Both the position numbers and the translations under genes were made by a program. DNA of 32,205 nucleotides from an uncultured Actinomycetes bacterium (lineage in GTDB: Bacteria > Actinomycetota > Thermoleophilia > Solirubrobacterales > 70-9): the NCBI GenBank assembly GCA_946479725.1, contig CAMLHB010000006.1, positions 1-32,205 of the forward strand, in the 5' to 3' direction. The notes beneath the pieces were generated by a model. The model ran no database searches. It was not told where the DNA came from and saw nothing but the letters and a program-made list of their open reading frames with translations. This document shows positions 9,708 through 18,600 of the stretch, one piece after another; position 1 is the first letter of the stretch, and each line of letters opens with the position of its first letter.

Positions 9708-10295
9708 ATGGCGCTGAAGCTGGTTACCCTCGGTCCCGCCGGGACCTGCCATGAGCGCGCCGTCCGCCGTTACATGGAGTTCCAGGGCATCGACGACTAC
9801 GAGGTCGAGTTCATCGCCGACTTCCTCGACGGCCTCGAGAGGATCCGAGGCCGAGACGACGCCTTCTTGATCCAGTGCAGCGCCCACCCGAAGGTCCACG
9901 AGGTCACCGAGCGCTACTGGCGCGAGGTCTTTGTCGTCGACACCTTCATCTACCCGACCAAGCACCTGGTGGTGCTGACCCGGCAGGAGATCGATCGCGC
10001 CCGCTCGATCGGGATCGTGCCGGCGACCAAGGGCTACGTCGACCTCTCGCAATGGGACGAGGTGATCGACGTCGTCTCCAAGCCGGTCGTCGGCGAGGAG
10101 CTGCTCGCCGGCCGCTACGACGCCGGGCTGACCCACATCGAGCACTTCGAAGAGCACGAAGACGAGCTGCGCCTCGACCTCGACATCGGCGAAATCGACA
10201 CGACCTGGCTCGTCTACGGAACCCGCAAGCGGTTCGAGGGCGAGGTCATCGGCATACCCTCGCGAGAGGTCCTGCTCGACGGGGTCCCTGCCTGA
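9708..10295 (+). CDS. Prephenate dehydratase-fold protein (BacA-like), stand-alone
   Basis: A 195-residue protein opening with 'LVTLGPAGTCHERAVRRYME'. This matches the LGP.GT..E.A signature of prephenate dehydratases and of the non-aromatising prephenate decarboxylases (BacA family). It ends where the ACT regulatory domain of PheA would begin, and its length is close to BacA (about 200 residues). The usual catalytic T-R-F motif of PheA is not obvious, so classical dehydratase activity is doubtful. No other aromatic or bacilysin-like genes are nearby. A role in another small-molecule pathway is possible. Confidence 0.6.
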   Translation: MALKLVTLGPAGTCHERAVRRYMEFQGIDDYEVEFIADFLDGLERIRGRDDAFLIQCSAHPKVHEVTERYWREVFVVDTFIYPTKHLVVLTRQEIDRARSIGIVPATKGYVDLSQWDEVIDVVSKPVVGEELLAGRYDAGLTHIEHFEEHEDELRLDLDIGEIDTTWLVYGTRKRFEGEVIGIPSREVLLDGVPA

Positions 10296-10311
10296 CGACG
10301 CGGTCTCGCCC

Positions 10312-11085
10312 CTAGCCCTTCGTAGCGCTGGCGAAGATCTCGAACTGGTTCTCGGTCGGTTCCTTCGGCCGGCCGTTGCCGTGGAAGACGCGCTCGAGGC
10401 TCATCCCGACCGCGTCGTAAATCTCCCGCAGCTCCTCGACCGTGTAGAGACGCTGGCGGAATTCGATCCGCTTGTCGAGGTTCTCGAGGACCTCGCCAAA
10501 GCGGAGCGGGATCATCGCCCCTTCCATGTAGCTGTTCTTCTTGTTCCAGCGGTGCTCGACGAGTTCGACCATGCTCTCGCTGGGAATCCAGGAGCGCTGG
10601 GGCAGGCGGGCGCGGGCGTAGAGGACGTTGGGAACCTGGATCAGGTTCTGGCCACCCGGCTTCAGCGCCCGGGAGATCACCTCGAAGGTCCTGTGGTTCT
10701 CCTCGTCGGTCTCGAAGTAGCCGACGGCGCCGTCGTTGAGGTTGAGGACGATGTCGAACTCGGCGTCGTAGTCGAGCTCGCGCAGGTCGCCCTGGACGAA
10801 CTCCGCCTCCAGCCCCTGCTCGGCGGCGTCCTTGCGGGCGATCTCCACCAATTCCTCGCCGATCTCCACGCCGACCACGGAGAAGCCCTGGCGCACCAGC
10901 TCCAGCGAATGGCGGCCGGTGCCGCAGGCGAGGTCGAGGATGCGCTCGCCGCCCTGCGGCCGCAGCATCGTCAGCGCCCGCTTGATTTCCGACTCGGTCC
11001 GCTCGGTCCAGGCCATTTCGGCGCTCATCCCGGTGAACGCCGTCTCGTACCAGTCCTGCGGAATCTCCTCCTGAAGAACCGTCAT
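10312..11085 (-). CDS. SAM-dependent class I methyltransferase
   Basis: A 257-residue methyltransferase. The SAM-binding motif I is 'RILDLACGTGRHSLELV' (residues about 54-70), followed by acidic motif II 'VVGVEIGEE' and 'FDIVLNLNDGAVGYFE' near the motif IV position. The substrate cannot be told. A purine-rich Shine-Dalgarno (GGGAGAGGGAG) directly precedes the ATG, unlike the leaderless genes around it. It follows the LapA-like gene on the same strand by 47 nt and may be cotranscribed. It converges with the BacA-like gene. Confidence 0.85.
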   Translation of the reverse strand: MTVLQEEIPQDWYETAFTGMSAEMAWTERTESEIKRALTMLRPQGGERILDLACGTGRHSLELVRQGFSVVGVEIGEELVEIARKDAAEQGLEAEFVQGDLRELDYDAEFDIVLNLNDGAVGYFETDEENHRTFEVISRALKPGGQNLIQVPNVLYARARLPQRSWIPSESMVELVEHRWNKKNSYMEGAMIPLRFGEVLENLDKRIEFRQRLYTVEELREIYDAVGMSLERVFHGNGRPKEPTENQFEIFASATKG

Positions 11086-11132
11086 CTCCCTCTCCCTCGC
11101 TGGCTTCCCATTGCACAGGAAAGCTTAAAAGA

Positions 11133-11372
11133 TCAAGGGGTGTGCTGCCTCTCCTCCCGATGATGGCGGCGGACGAGCGGGGCGACGTAGCCAATCAGGG
11201 CGCCGATCGCAGCGGCGAGGAGAATGATCACGATCAGCGGTGCCTTGAAGCTGGCGAAGAGGACGTCGAAGCTGACCTCCTGCGAGTTCTGCAGGGCGAC
11301 GATCAGGACCAGGGCGCTGAGGACCCCGACCAGCCAGGCCCGCCAGTTGACCGGCTTCTTCTCCTGCTGCAT
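11133..11372 (-). CDS. LapA-like (DUF1049) small membrane protein
   Basis: A 79-residue protein with two transmembrane helices (about residues 10-27 and 42-66). Between them lies 'LQNSQEVSFDVLFASFKAPL', the typical 'QN...V.+.+lf......pl' of LapA/DUF1049 proteins. The tail is basic and His-rich (RRHHREER). LapA-type proteins in proteobacteria take part in envelope assembly; the actinobacterial role is not known. It starts from a leaderless promoter and is divergent from the GroES-like gene. Confidence 0.8.
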   Translation of the reverse strand: MQQEKKPVNWRAWLVGVLSALVLIVALQNSQEVSFDVLFASFKAPLIVIILLAAAIGALIGYVAPLVRRHHREERQHTP

Positions 11373-11378
11373 CGCACG

Positions 11379-11384
11379 ATCCTA
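11379..11384 (-). promoter_or_regulatory. -10 box (TAGGAT) for the leaderless LapA-like gene
   Basis: On the minus strand TAGGAT is followed by CGTGCG and the ATG at 11372, with no Shine-Dalgarno. Confidence 0.55.
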
Positions 11385-11413
11385 ATCCCCCGCATGCGGC
11401 AGACTTAGGCGCG

Positions 11414-11767
11414 ATGGGAACCGCCCAACGCCCCGACCCGACCGAGTCGGTCCGCCACCAGCTGCGGCCGCTCTTCGACCAGATCGTGATCAAGGAGCTC
11501 GACCAGGACCGGGTCCGCCGCTCCGGCCTGGTGGTGCCGCCGGGCACCCACGAGCCGCCGCCCGAGCAGGGCATCGTCCTCGCCGTCGGCCCCGGCCTCG
11601 ACTGGTGGGCCGGCGCCGGGGTCGAGATGCCGGTCGCGCCCGGCGACCACGTCGTCTTCCCCTCCAGCGCCGGCGTCTGGGTCGAAGTCGACGAGGAGCG
11701 GCTGCTGGTCTGCCGGGTGACCCAGATCCTCGGGGTCCTCGAGTCGGCCGCGCTCGAACGCGGTTAG
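11414..11767 (+). CDS. GroES-like (cpn10 fold) protein
   Basis: A 117-residue protein with the co-chaperonin pattern: 'LRPLFDQIVIKELDQD', 'SGLVVPPGT' in the mobile-loop position, 'QGIVLAVGPG', 'PGDHVVFPSSAGVWVEVDEE' and 'LLVCRVTQILGVLE'. It is about 20 residues longer than standard GroES because of an N-terminal extension and an altered loop. No groEL is adjacent, so it may be a paralogue rather than the main GroES. Its stop overlaps the convergent GGDEF gene stop by 4 nt. Confidence 0.82.
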   Translation: MGTAQRPDPTESVRHQLRPLFDQIVIKELDQDRVRRSGLVVPPGTHEPPPEQGIVLAVGPGLDWWAGAGVEMPVAPGDHVVFPSSAGVWVEVDEERLLVCRVTQILGVLESAALERG

Positions 11768-12843
11768 TCGACGCCGGCGGCGACCGGCTCGCCGCGCTTG
11801 CGGCTGAGCATGCGCTGGTCGGCGGCGCGGATCAGCGACTCGGGGTCTTCCCCGTCCTCGGGGAAGACGGCCCAGCCGACCGAGACGCTCGGGGCCGGGG
11901 TGCCGGAGTCCGAGTAGTGGGTGCCGATCGCGTCGCGGATCGCCTCCGCCATCACCCGGGCGCCCTTGCCGCGGGCGGCCGGGGCGATGACGGCGAACTC
12001 GTCGCCGCCGATGCGGGCGAGGGTGTCGGTCGCGCGGAGGATCGACTGGGCGCGCTCGGCAACCTGGCGGAGGACGGCGTCGCCGACCGGGTGGCCGTGG
12101 TTGTCGTTGATCCCCTTGAGGTCGTCGAGATCGAGCAGCAGCAGGGTGAGCGGGCTCCGCTCTGCATCGGGGCCGGCGCCGGGGGACAGCGCCCGGAGCG
12201 CCAGCTCGCTCTGCAGGGTGAGGTCGAACTGGCGCCGGTTGGCGATCCCGGTGAGGGGATCGCGGTAGGCGATGCGGCGCTGCCGCAGCTCGGCAGCGGA
12301 GAGACGCTTCCGCAAACCGACCAGGACCCACGTGACGGAGAGGAAGCCGGCGACCAGGGCGACGTAGCGGGGCAGGAAGGCGTCGTCGATCGCGCTGCCG
12401 TCGTAGAGCAGCGGCGTCCCGGCGACGAGGATCAACTCGATCGAGAGCGGCCAGGCCCAGTTGGCGGGGAAGAAGAAAGTCGCGTAGACGAGGAGGATGA
12501 CGAGCATCGGCTGGACGAAGCTGATCGCCCCGCCGGTCAGGTAGATCGCCAGGCCGACGACCGGGATCGTCACCACCATCCCGGCCCCGAGCGCCTGCAT
12601 CGAGGCCCGGTCCCAGGCCAGCCAGCCGAGGGCGGATGCCACTCCGTAGAAGAGGATGACGCCGCTGAGGGCGAAGACCCAGCCGATCGCGACGTGCTGC
12701 GCCCCCGGCAGGTAGCAGCCGGCGACGCCGATGAACGCCGCCAGGATCCAGATGACGCCGGCGACCCTCCCCATCCGCGCCCGCTCGTCCGGCGCTTCGG
12801 CGAAGGCCGGCATCGTCAGGGCGGCGGCAGGGCGAGGAGGCAT
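11764..12843 (-). CDS. Membrane-bound diguanylate cyclase (GGDEF)
   Basis: A 359-residue protein. About six hydrophobic segments fill residues 28-185, followed by a GGDEF domain (about 195-350). It has 'DPLTGIANRRQFD', 'LLLLDLDDLKGINDNHGHPV' and an intact active site 'RIGGDEFAVIAP'. An RxxD inhibitory site (RATD) sits exactly five residues before GGDEF, so product inhibition by c-di-GMP is expected. Intact catalytic residues point to active c-di-GMP synthesis at the membrane. GAGGAAG sits 2 nt before the ATG. It follows the MFS gene by 53 nt on the same strand. Confidence 0.92.
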   Translation of the reverse strand: MPPRPAAALTMPAFAEAPDERARMGRVAGVIWILAAFIGVAGCYLPGAQHVAIGWVFALSGVILFYGVASALGWLAWDRASMQALGAGMVVTIPVVGLAIYLTGGAISFVQPMLVILLVYATFFFPANWAWPLSIELILVAGTPLLYDGSAIDDAFLPRYVALVAGFLSVTWVLVGLRKRLSAAELRQRRIAYRDPLTGIANRRQFDLTLQSELALRALSPGAGPDAERSPLTLLLLDLDDLKGINDNHGHPVGDAVLRQVAERAQSILRATDTLARIGGDEFAVIAPAARGKGARVMAEAIRDAIGTHYSDSGTPAPSVSVGWAVFPEDGEDPESLIRAADQRMLSRKRGEPVAAGVD

Positions 12844-12896
12844 AACTTCCTCATCGGCCGCCGCCGGACGGTCTTTAACTCCTGCTGACTATTCGA

Positions 12897-14372
12897 CTAT
12901 CCGGCCTCGGAGAGGGCCGGCTCCGGCTCGCCCTCCTGGGCCGCCTCGTGCATCGGCATCTCCTCGGGGCGCGGCGCCCGCAGGACGAAGACCGCGATCG
13001 CCACAGCGGTCGCCGCCAACCCCGCCCCGATCAGGTAGGCGACGTGGTAGCCGGAGGTGAGCGCCTGCAACTGCCCCTCGCCGGCGGCGCGCAGCGTGTT
13101 GGTCCGCTCGGTGGAGATGGTCGCCAGGACGGCCAGACCGACCGCCCCGCCCACCTGCATGCTGGTGTTGACGAGACCCGAAGCGAGGCCGGCGTCCTCA
13201 GGGGTCGCCCCCGACATCGCCAGGGTCATGATCGCCGGGAAGGAGGTGCCGACGCCGACGCCGATCAGCAGGAACGGCGGCAGCAGGTCGGTCAGGTAGT
13301 TGCCGTCGACCGGCGTGCGGGCGAAGAGCAGCAGGGCGACGACGACCAGGCAGACCCCCGGGATCAGGGTCGTGCGCGGGCCGAAGCGCATGATCAGTTT
13401 TTCCGAGAAGCCGAGCGAGAGCGAGCCCATCACGATCGTCGTCGGCAGGAAGGCGAGGCCGACCTCGAGCGGGCTGTAGCCGAGGACCCGCTGCAGGTAG
13501 AGCGCCCCGAGGAAGAACATCCCGAACATGCCGGCGACCAGCAGCGCCTGCAGGACGTTGGAGCCGGCGACGTTGCGGGAGCGGAAGAGTCGCAGCGGCA
13601 TCAGCGGGTTGGCGATCCGCGCCTGGCGGAAGATGAAGAGCGCCAGCAGCACCGCCGAGATCGCGCTGAGGGTGAGGGTGCGGCTGTCGACCCAGCCCCA
13701 CTTTTCGATCTGCAGGATCGTGAAGACGCCGAGCATCAGCGAGGCGGTCAGCAGGACCGCGCCGGGAAAGTCGGCACCGGCGCTGAGGCCGATCCCGTCC
13801 GGGTCGGCGACGAGGCGCCTGGCGAGGATCGCGACGGCGATCCCGATCGGCAGGTTGATCAGGAAGATCCAGTGCCAGCTGATCGCGTCGGTGAGGACGC
13901 CGCCGAGCAGGAGGCCGATCGAGCCCCCGGCCGAGGCGACGAACCCGTAGACGCCGATCGCTTTCGCCTGGTCGGCGGGCCGCGGGAACATCGTCACGAT
14001 CATTCCCAGGATCACCGCCGAGGCGAGCGCGCCGCCGAACCCCTGGACGAAGCGGGCGCCGACCAGCATCTCCTGACTCTGCGAGGCGGCGCAGAGCAGC
14101 GAGGCGCTGGTGAAGATCGTCAGCCCGAAGAGGAAGACGCGCCGCTGGCCGAGCAGGTCGCCCATCCGCCCCGCCAGCAGCAGCAGCCCGCCGAAGGGGA
14201 TCATGTAGGCGTTGATCACCCAGGCGAGGTTGTTCTGGGAGAAGCCGAGATCGTCCTGGATCGACGGCAGGGCGACGTTGACGATCGTCGCGTCGAGGAC
14301 GATCATCAGCATCCCCGCGCAGAGGACGTAGAGGGCAAGCCAACGGGTGTTGTCGTTCTGAGTGGTGTTCAT
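12897..14372 (-). CDS. MFS multidrug exporter, DHA2 (14-TM) family
   Basis: A 491-residue transporter. The first helix carries 'MLMIVLDATIVNVALPSIQDD', a DHA2 hallmark (about one residue past the quoted span), followed by 'WVINAYMIPFGGLLLLAGRM' and 'GDLLGQRRVFLFG' (motif A). Motif C-like 'FVASAGGSIGLLLGGVLTD' marks a drug:H+ antiporter. About 14 membrane segments can be counted. ATG at 14372 is chosen because the conserved N-terminus follows closely; an upstream ATG at 14465 would add 31 uncharacteristic residues. The divergent winged-helix regulator is its likely controller. Confidence 0.9.
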   Translation of the reverse strand: MNTTQNDNTRWLALYVLCAGMLMIVLDATIVNVALPSIQDDLGFSQNNLAWVINAYMIPFGGLLLLAGRMGDLLGQRRVFLFGLTIFTSASLLCAASQSQEMLVGARFVQGFGGALASAVILGMIVTMFPRPADQAKAIGVYGFVASAGGSIGLLLGGVLTDAISWHWIFLINLPIGIAVAILARRLVADPDGIGLSAGADFPGAVLLTASLMLGVFTILQIEKWGWVDSRTLTLSAISAVLLALFIFRQARIANPLMPLRLFRSRNVAGSNVLQALLVAGMFGMFFLGALYLQRVLGYSPLEVGLAFLPTTIVMGSLSLGFSEKLIMRFGPRTTLIPGVCLVVVALLLFARTPVDGNYLTDLLPPFLLIGVGVGTSFPAIMTLAMSGATPEDAGLASGLVNTSMQVGGAVGLAVLATISTERTNTLRAAGEGQLQALTSGYHVAYLIGAGLAATAVAIAVFVLRAPRPEEMPMHEAAQEGEPEPALSEAG

Positions 14373-14517
14373 TGATCCGGCAGGTCGAACGCCGGAAGGC
14401 TGTTTTCGCGCGACTGGTGGGAGGCGCGGTTCGAACACCGAGAATAGCGAGCCGTCGGGTGACATTTTTCGCTCGCTTTAACAGTCACCCCAAAGTTGCC
14501 CATGAAGTCACTGGCAG

Positions 14518-14539
14518 CGCCGAAAACGGCGTCTATTGT
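14518..14539 (+). promoter_or_regulatory. Candidate operator and -10 box in the MFS/regulator intergenic region
   Basis: The 222-nt divergent gap contains CGCCG-AAAA-CGGCG (14518-14531), a perfect 5-bp inverted repeat, followed by TATTGT (14534-14539), a plausible -10 for the regulator. A TATTCT on the minus strand near 14443 could serve the MFS gene. The placement suits autoregulation, but the repeat is short. Confidence 0.3.
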
Positions 14540-14594
14540 CGCCCGCGTCCCATCCGGGGCGAGGCAGATATCGGCAGGTCAAGGGCAGGGGAAA

Positions 14595-15617
14595 TTGAAG
14601 AACGGGCGATCGGTAACCGAGCTGACGGCGGCGGACATGCTGCGACTGCTCAGTGCCGGTGCCAGCGCCGCCATTCTGCTCGCCCTCGGCGACGGGCCGA
14701 TGCGGACCAAGGAGTTGACCGAGCAGATCGCCGGCTACGCGCCGCGGACGATCTACCGCTACAGCAACAGGCTGGCCGAGCTGGGGCTGATCGACCGTGA
14801 GGAGGAGCCGGGCGTTCCCTCCAAGGTCATCCACACCCTCAGCGAGCCGCAGGGCCGCGAGCTCTACGACCTCGTCGGGACCTACGCCAGCACCTCCGTG
14901 CTGCGGCTGCCGACCGGCGAAATCGCGCCGCCCGACTGGGGCGGACTCGCCGTCTTCGCCGACTTCTGGGAGACCGGCATCGTCGACGCGCTCAGCCATG
15001 AGCCGCGGACGCTGACCGAGCTGGCGCACGGGGAGCACGGACTCAGCTTCCATCAGGTCGGGCGACGAGCGGCACAGCTGAGCCGGGACGGCTTCATCGA
15101 GGAGGCGCCCTCCGGTGGCGGCAAACGGCGGCGCTTCACCCTCACCGCGAAGGCGCGGCGGGCGATGGGCCTGATCGCCGGGATCGGCCGCTGGCGAAGG
15201 CGGCACGCGGTCGCCGGCGGTACTACCGGGCTCAGCGCCGGCGAAGCCGCCTGGTTGATGCGGGTGGCGTTGCCACTCGTGGAACTTCCCGATCACGGCG
15301 GCAAGCGCCTGGAGCTGAGAATCGCGTCGGAGGGCGCCAGGGCCGGGGGGGAACCTGTTTGGGCTGCGGTCCAGGGCGACGGCGCGCTGGTCAGCTGCCG
15401 CGATCCGCTGGAGGAGGTGGACTGCGCCGCCCACGGCGACGCCGCCGCCTGGATCGACTCGCTCCTCGACGGCCCCCGCAACGGGCTGAAGGTAGAGGGG
15501 GACGACCAGCTGATCCTCGACTGCCTGCGGCAGTTGCACGCGACACTCTGGCGCAACGGCAACGGCTCAGCGACCGCGGCGGCCAAAGCTGTGACCGGCC
15601 GGGGCGACGGCGCGTAG
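14595..15617 (+). CDS. Transcriptional regulator with two winged-helix domains
   Basis: A 340-residue protein. The first winged helix (about residues 12-90) has 'TKELTEQIAGYAPRTIYRYS' and 'LAELGLIDREEE', resembling HxlR/ArsR-type domains. A second, similar domain follows (about 115-190, 'LTELAHGEHGLSFHQVGRRA', 'LSRDGFIEEAP'). The C-terminal part (200-340) is of unknown type. The start is uncertain: TTG at 14595 is chosen because AGGGGA lies just upstream, while an ATG at 14496 would add 33 low-complexity residues. The last 51 nt overlap the end of dnaE2 on the other strand. Confidence 0.75.
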   Translation: MKNGRSVTELTAADMLRLLSAGASAAILLALGDGPMRTKELTEQIAGYAPRTIYRYSNRLAELGLIDREEEPGVPSKVIHTLSEPQGRELYDLVGTYASTSVLRLPTGEIAPPDWGGLAVFADFWETGIVDALSHEPRTLTELAHGEHGLSFHQVGRRAAQLSRDGFIEEAPSGGGKRRRFTLTAKARRAMGLIAGIGRWRRRHAVAGGTTGLSAGEAAWLMRVALPLVELPDHGGKRLELRIASEGARAGGEPVWAAVQGDGALVSCRDPLEEVDCAAHGDAAAWIDSLLDGPRNGLKVEGDDQLILDCLRQLHATLWRNGNGSATAAAKAVTGRGDGA

Positions 15618-18600
15618 CTCGGCGACGGCCCGCTCCCGCGGCGAGGGTTTCCTCGGCTCGGCCGCCGCGGCCGGCTCCAGCGGCGCCAGCGCCGAGACGA
15701 CGAGGTTGACCGTCCCTTCGCGACGCTCGAGCCGGCCGCGGGCGCGGAGCAGGGGCGCGGCGCGGACGAGGGTGCGGTAGCGGTCGTAGACGGGCGGCGG
15801 GACGACGAGGTTGACCGAGCCGCGCTCGTCCTCCAGCAGCATGAAGGTGACGCCGTTGGCGGTCTCGGGCCGCTGGCGGGCGGTGACCATGCCGGCGATC
15901 TCGACCGTGGCGCCGTGGGCGGCCGCGGCGAGGTCGGAGCTGCGCAGGAGCTTCGGGTCGAGGCGGGGGCGCAGCAGCTTCAGCGGGTGCTTGGCGACCG
16001 TCATCCCGGTCGAGCGGTAATCGGCGATCAGCCTCCCCCACTCCCCCAGCTGCTCCAGCTCCGGCGGCGGCGGCGGCTCCATCGGCAGCGCCAGCTGGGT
16101 GCCGGCGCCGGCGATCCGGCCGGCGGCGGTGACGCCGACGCGCCAGAGCGCCTCGCGGCGATCCCCCTCCGCGCCGGGGGGAATGCTGTCGAGGGCGCCG
16201 GCCCAGGCGAGGCGTTCGAGGCTCGGCAGGCTGGCACCGGCGCGCGAAGCGAGTTCGGCGATCCCTTTATAAGGACCGCCGCGCTCGCGCTCGGCGACCA
16301 GCGCCTCCATCTCCTCCTTCTTGACGCCCTTCACGTAGCCGAGCCCGATGCGTACGACAAGGCCACCGCGCAAATCCGGTGCCGACGGGACGATTTCGGT
16401 CGATATAGGACCGTTTTCGTCCCGTCGGCGGGAGGAGGGCGATTCGACGTGGCAGAGGATCCTGCTGCGGTTGGCGTCGACCGGGACGACCCGGATCCCG
16501 CGCCGCTGCGCCTCGTGGACGAGCGAGTCGGGCGGGTAGAAGCCCATCGGCTGCTCGTTCAGCAGCGAGCAGAGAAGCTCGGGGCCGTAGTGGATCCGCA
16601 GCCAGGCCGACTGGTAGGCGAGCAGGCCGAAGGCGGCCGAGTGGGCCTTGGGAAAGCCGAAGCCGGAGAACCCCTTGATCTGGTTCCAGACCCGTTCGGA
16701 GATCTCCTCGGAGACGCCGTTGGCGGCGGCACCGGCGAGGAAGCGCCGGTGGTGCTCTTCGATCGCCTGCTCGGAGCGCTTGCGGCTCATCGCCCGCCGC
16801 AGCCCCTCCGCCTCGGAGGAGGAGAAGCCGGCGAGCGCCATCGCCACCTCGATCACCTGCTCCTGGAAGACGATCGTCCCCAGCGTCTCCTCCAGCACCG
16901 GCTCCAGCAGCGGGTGCTCGTAGGGGATCTCGTACTCGGGGTTCTCGCGCCGCAGCTTCCGCCTCTCTATATAGGGGTGGATGGCGCCGCCCTGAATCGG
17001 CCCCGGCCGCACCAGCGCCACCTGCACGATCACGTCGTCGAGGTCGCGCGGCTGGGTCCGCGGCAGCATCTGCATCTGCGCCCGGCTCTCGATCTGGAAG
17101 ACGCCGGTGGTGTCGGCGGCGCGGATCGACTCGAAGGTCTCCTCGTCGTCGAGCGGGATCCGCGAGAGGTCGAGCCGCTCGCCGCGGGCGCGGCCGATCT
17201 CCTCGACGCAGCGCTCGACCGCCGAGAGCATCCCCAGTCCCAGCAGGTCGATCTTGAGGAAGCCGGCGTCGGCGCAGGAATCCTTGTCCCACTGGACCGT
17301 CTGCCGGCCCGCCATCGCCGCCGGCACCACCGGGCAGACGTCGACCAGCGGCCGGGTCGAGATCACCATCCCGCCCGGGTGCTGGGAGGAGTGGCGGGGC
17401 AGGCCCATGATCTCCCCGGCCAGCTTCAGCAGCACCCGCCAGCGCGGCTCCTGCGCCCGCTCGGCGCCGAGCGCGGCGACGAGGTTGCGCTCGACCTCGG
17501 CCGCGCCCTCGAAGAAACCGGTCGTCTTTGCCACCTTGTCGATCTCCGTCGGCGGCAGCCCCAGCGCCTTGCCGAGGTCGCGCACGGCCCCCTTCGGACG
17601 GTAGGTCGGGAAGGCGGCGACCAGAGCCGAGTGCTCGTGGCCGTAGCGCTCGTGCACTCGCGGGATCAGGACCTGGCGGATGTCGCGGGGGAAGTCGAGG
17701 TCGATGTCCGGCATCGAGGTGGTTTCCGCGTTGAGGAAGCGGCCGGAGAAGAGATCGGCCTCGACCGGATCGACGTGGGAGAGGCCGGTCAGGTAGCAGA
17801 CGATCGAGCTGACGCTGGAGCCCCGCCCCCGCCCCGGCGGTAAGACGGCGCGCGCCGACTCCGGACCCCGCACCTCGGCGGCGACCTCGCGCGCCAGCTC
17901 GAGCAGGTCGCGGTGGAGGAGGAAGAAGCCGGAGAGGCCGAGCTTGCGGATCGTCGCCAGCTCCTCCTCCAGCCGCCACTGCGCCTCGAGCAGCCGGGCG
18001 CTGCCCTTGTAGCGCCCGCCGAGGTGGTGGTTGCAGACCCGGGCGAGCTCGGCGTCGGCGGCCGGATCCTCGCTGCCGGGGTAGCGGTAGCCGAGCTGCT
18101 GGGTGAGGTCGAAGCGCAGGCGCTCGGCCAGGCGCTCGGTCTCGGCCACCGCCTGCGGGTATTCGGCGAAGCGCGCCGCCATCGCCGCCGGGGAGGTGAG
18201 GGCCGAGGTCGAGTTGCCCCGGCGGTAGGGCTCGGACTCCTCCAGGGTCTCGCAGCGGCCGATCGCGACCAGCGCGTCCTGCAGCGGCGCCCGCCGGCGG
18301 TCGTGGGCATGGACGTTGCCGGTGGCGACGCAGGGAACCCCGAGCCGCTCGGCCAGCAGGGCCGACCAGCGGCTGCGGGCCCGATCGCGCCGCCAGTAGG
18401 GGCGCTGCAGCTCGACCCGGAACCGCTCGGGGCCGAAGATCTTCAGCAACCGCCGAGCAAGCTTCTCCCCTCCAGCGGTCTCGGCGCGTTCGAACGCCCC
18501 GGCGGCCGCGCCGTCGCGGGCACACCCCGAGAGGCAGACCAGCCCCTCCGAGTGCTCCTCCACCTGCTCGAGCGTCGCCCAGGGTTGGGTCTGGGTCCGC

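Noticed and set aside
16970..16984. TATATA-containing stretch in dnaE2 resembling the centre of the 49-bp element
   Set aside because: It has no matching arms and encodes the native 'HPYIERR' segment after 'IQGGAI', which is conserved in DnaE proteins.
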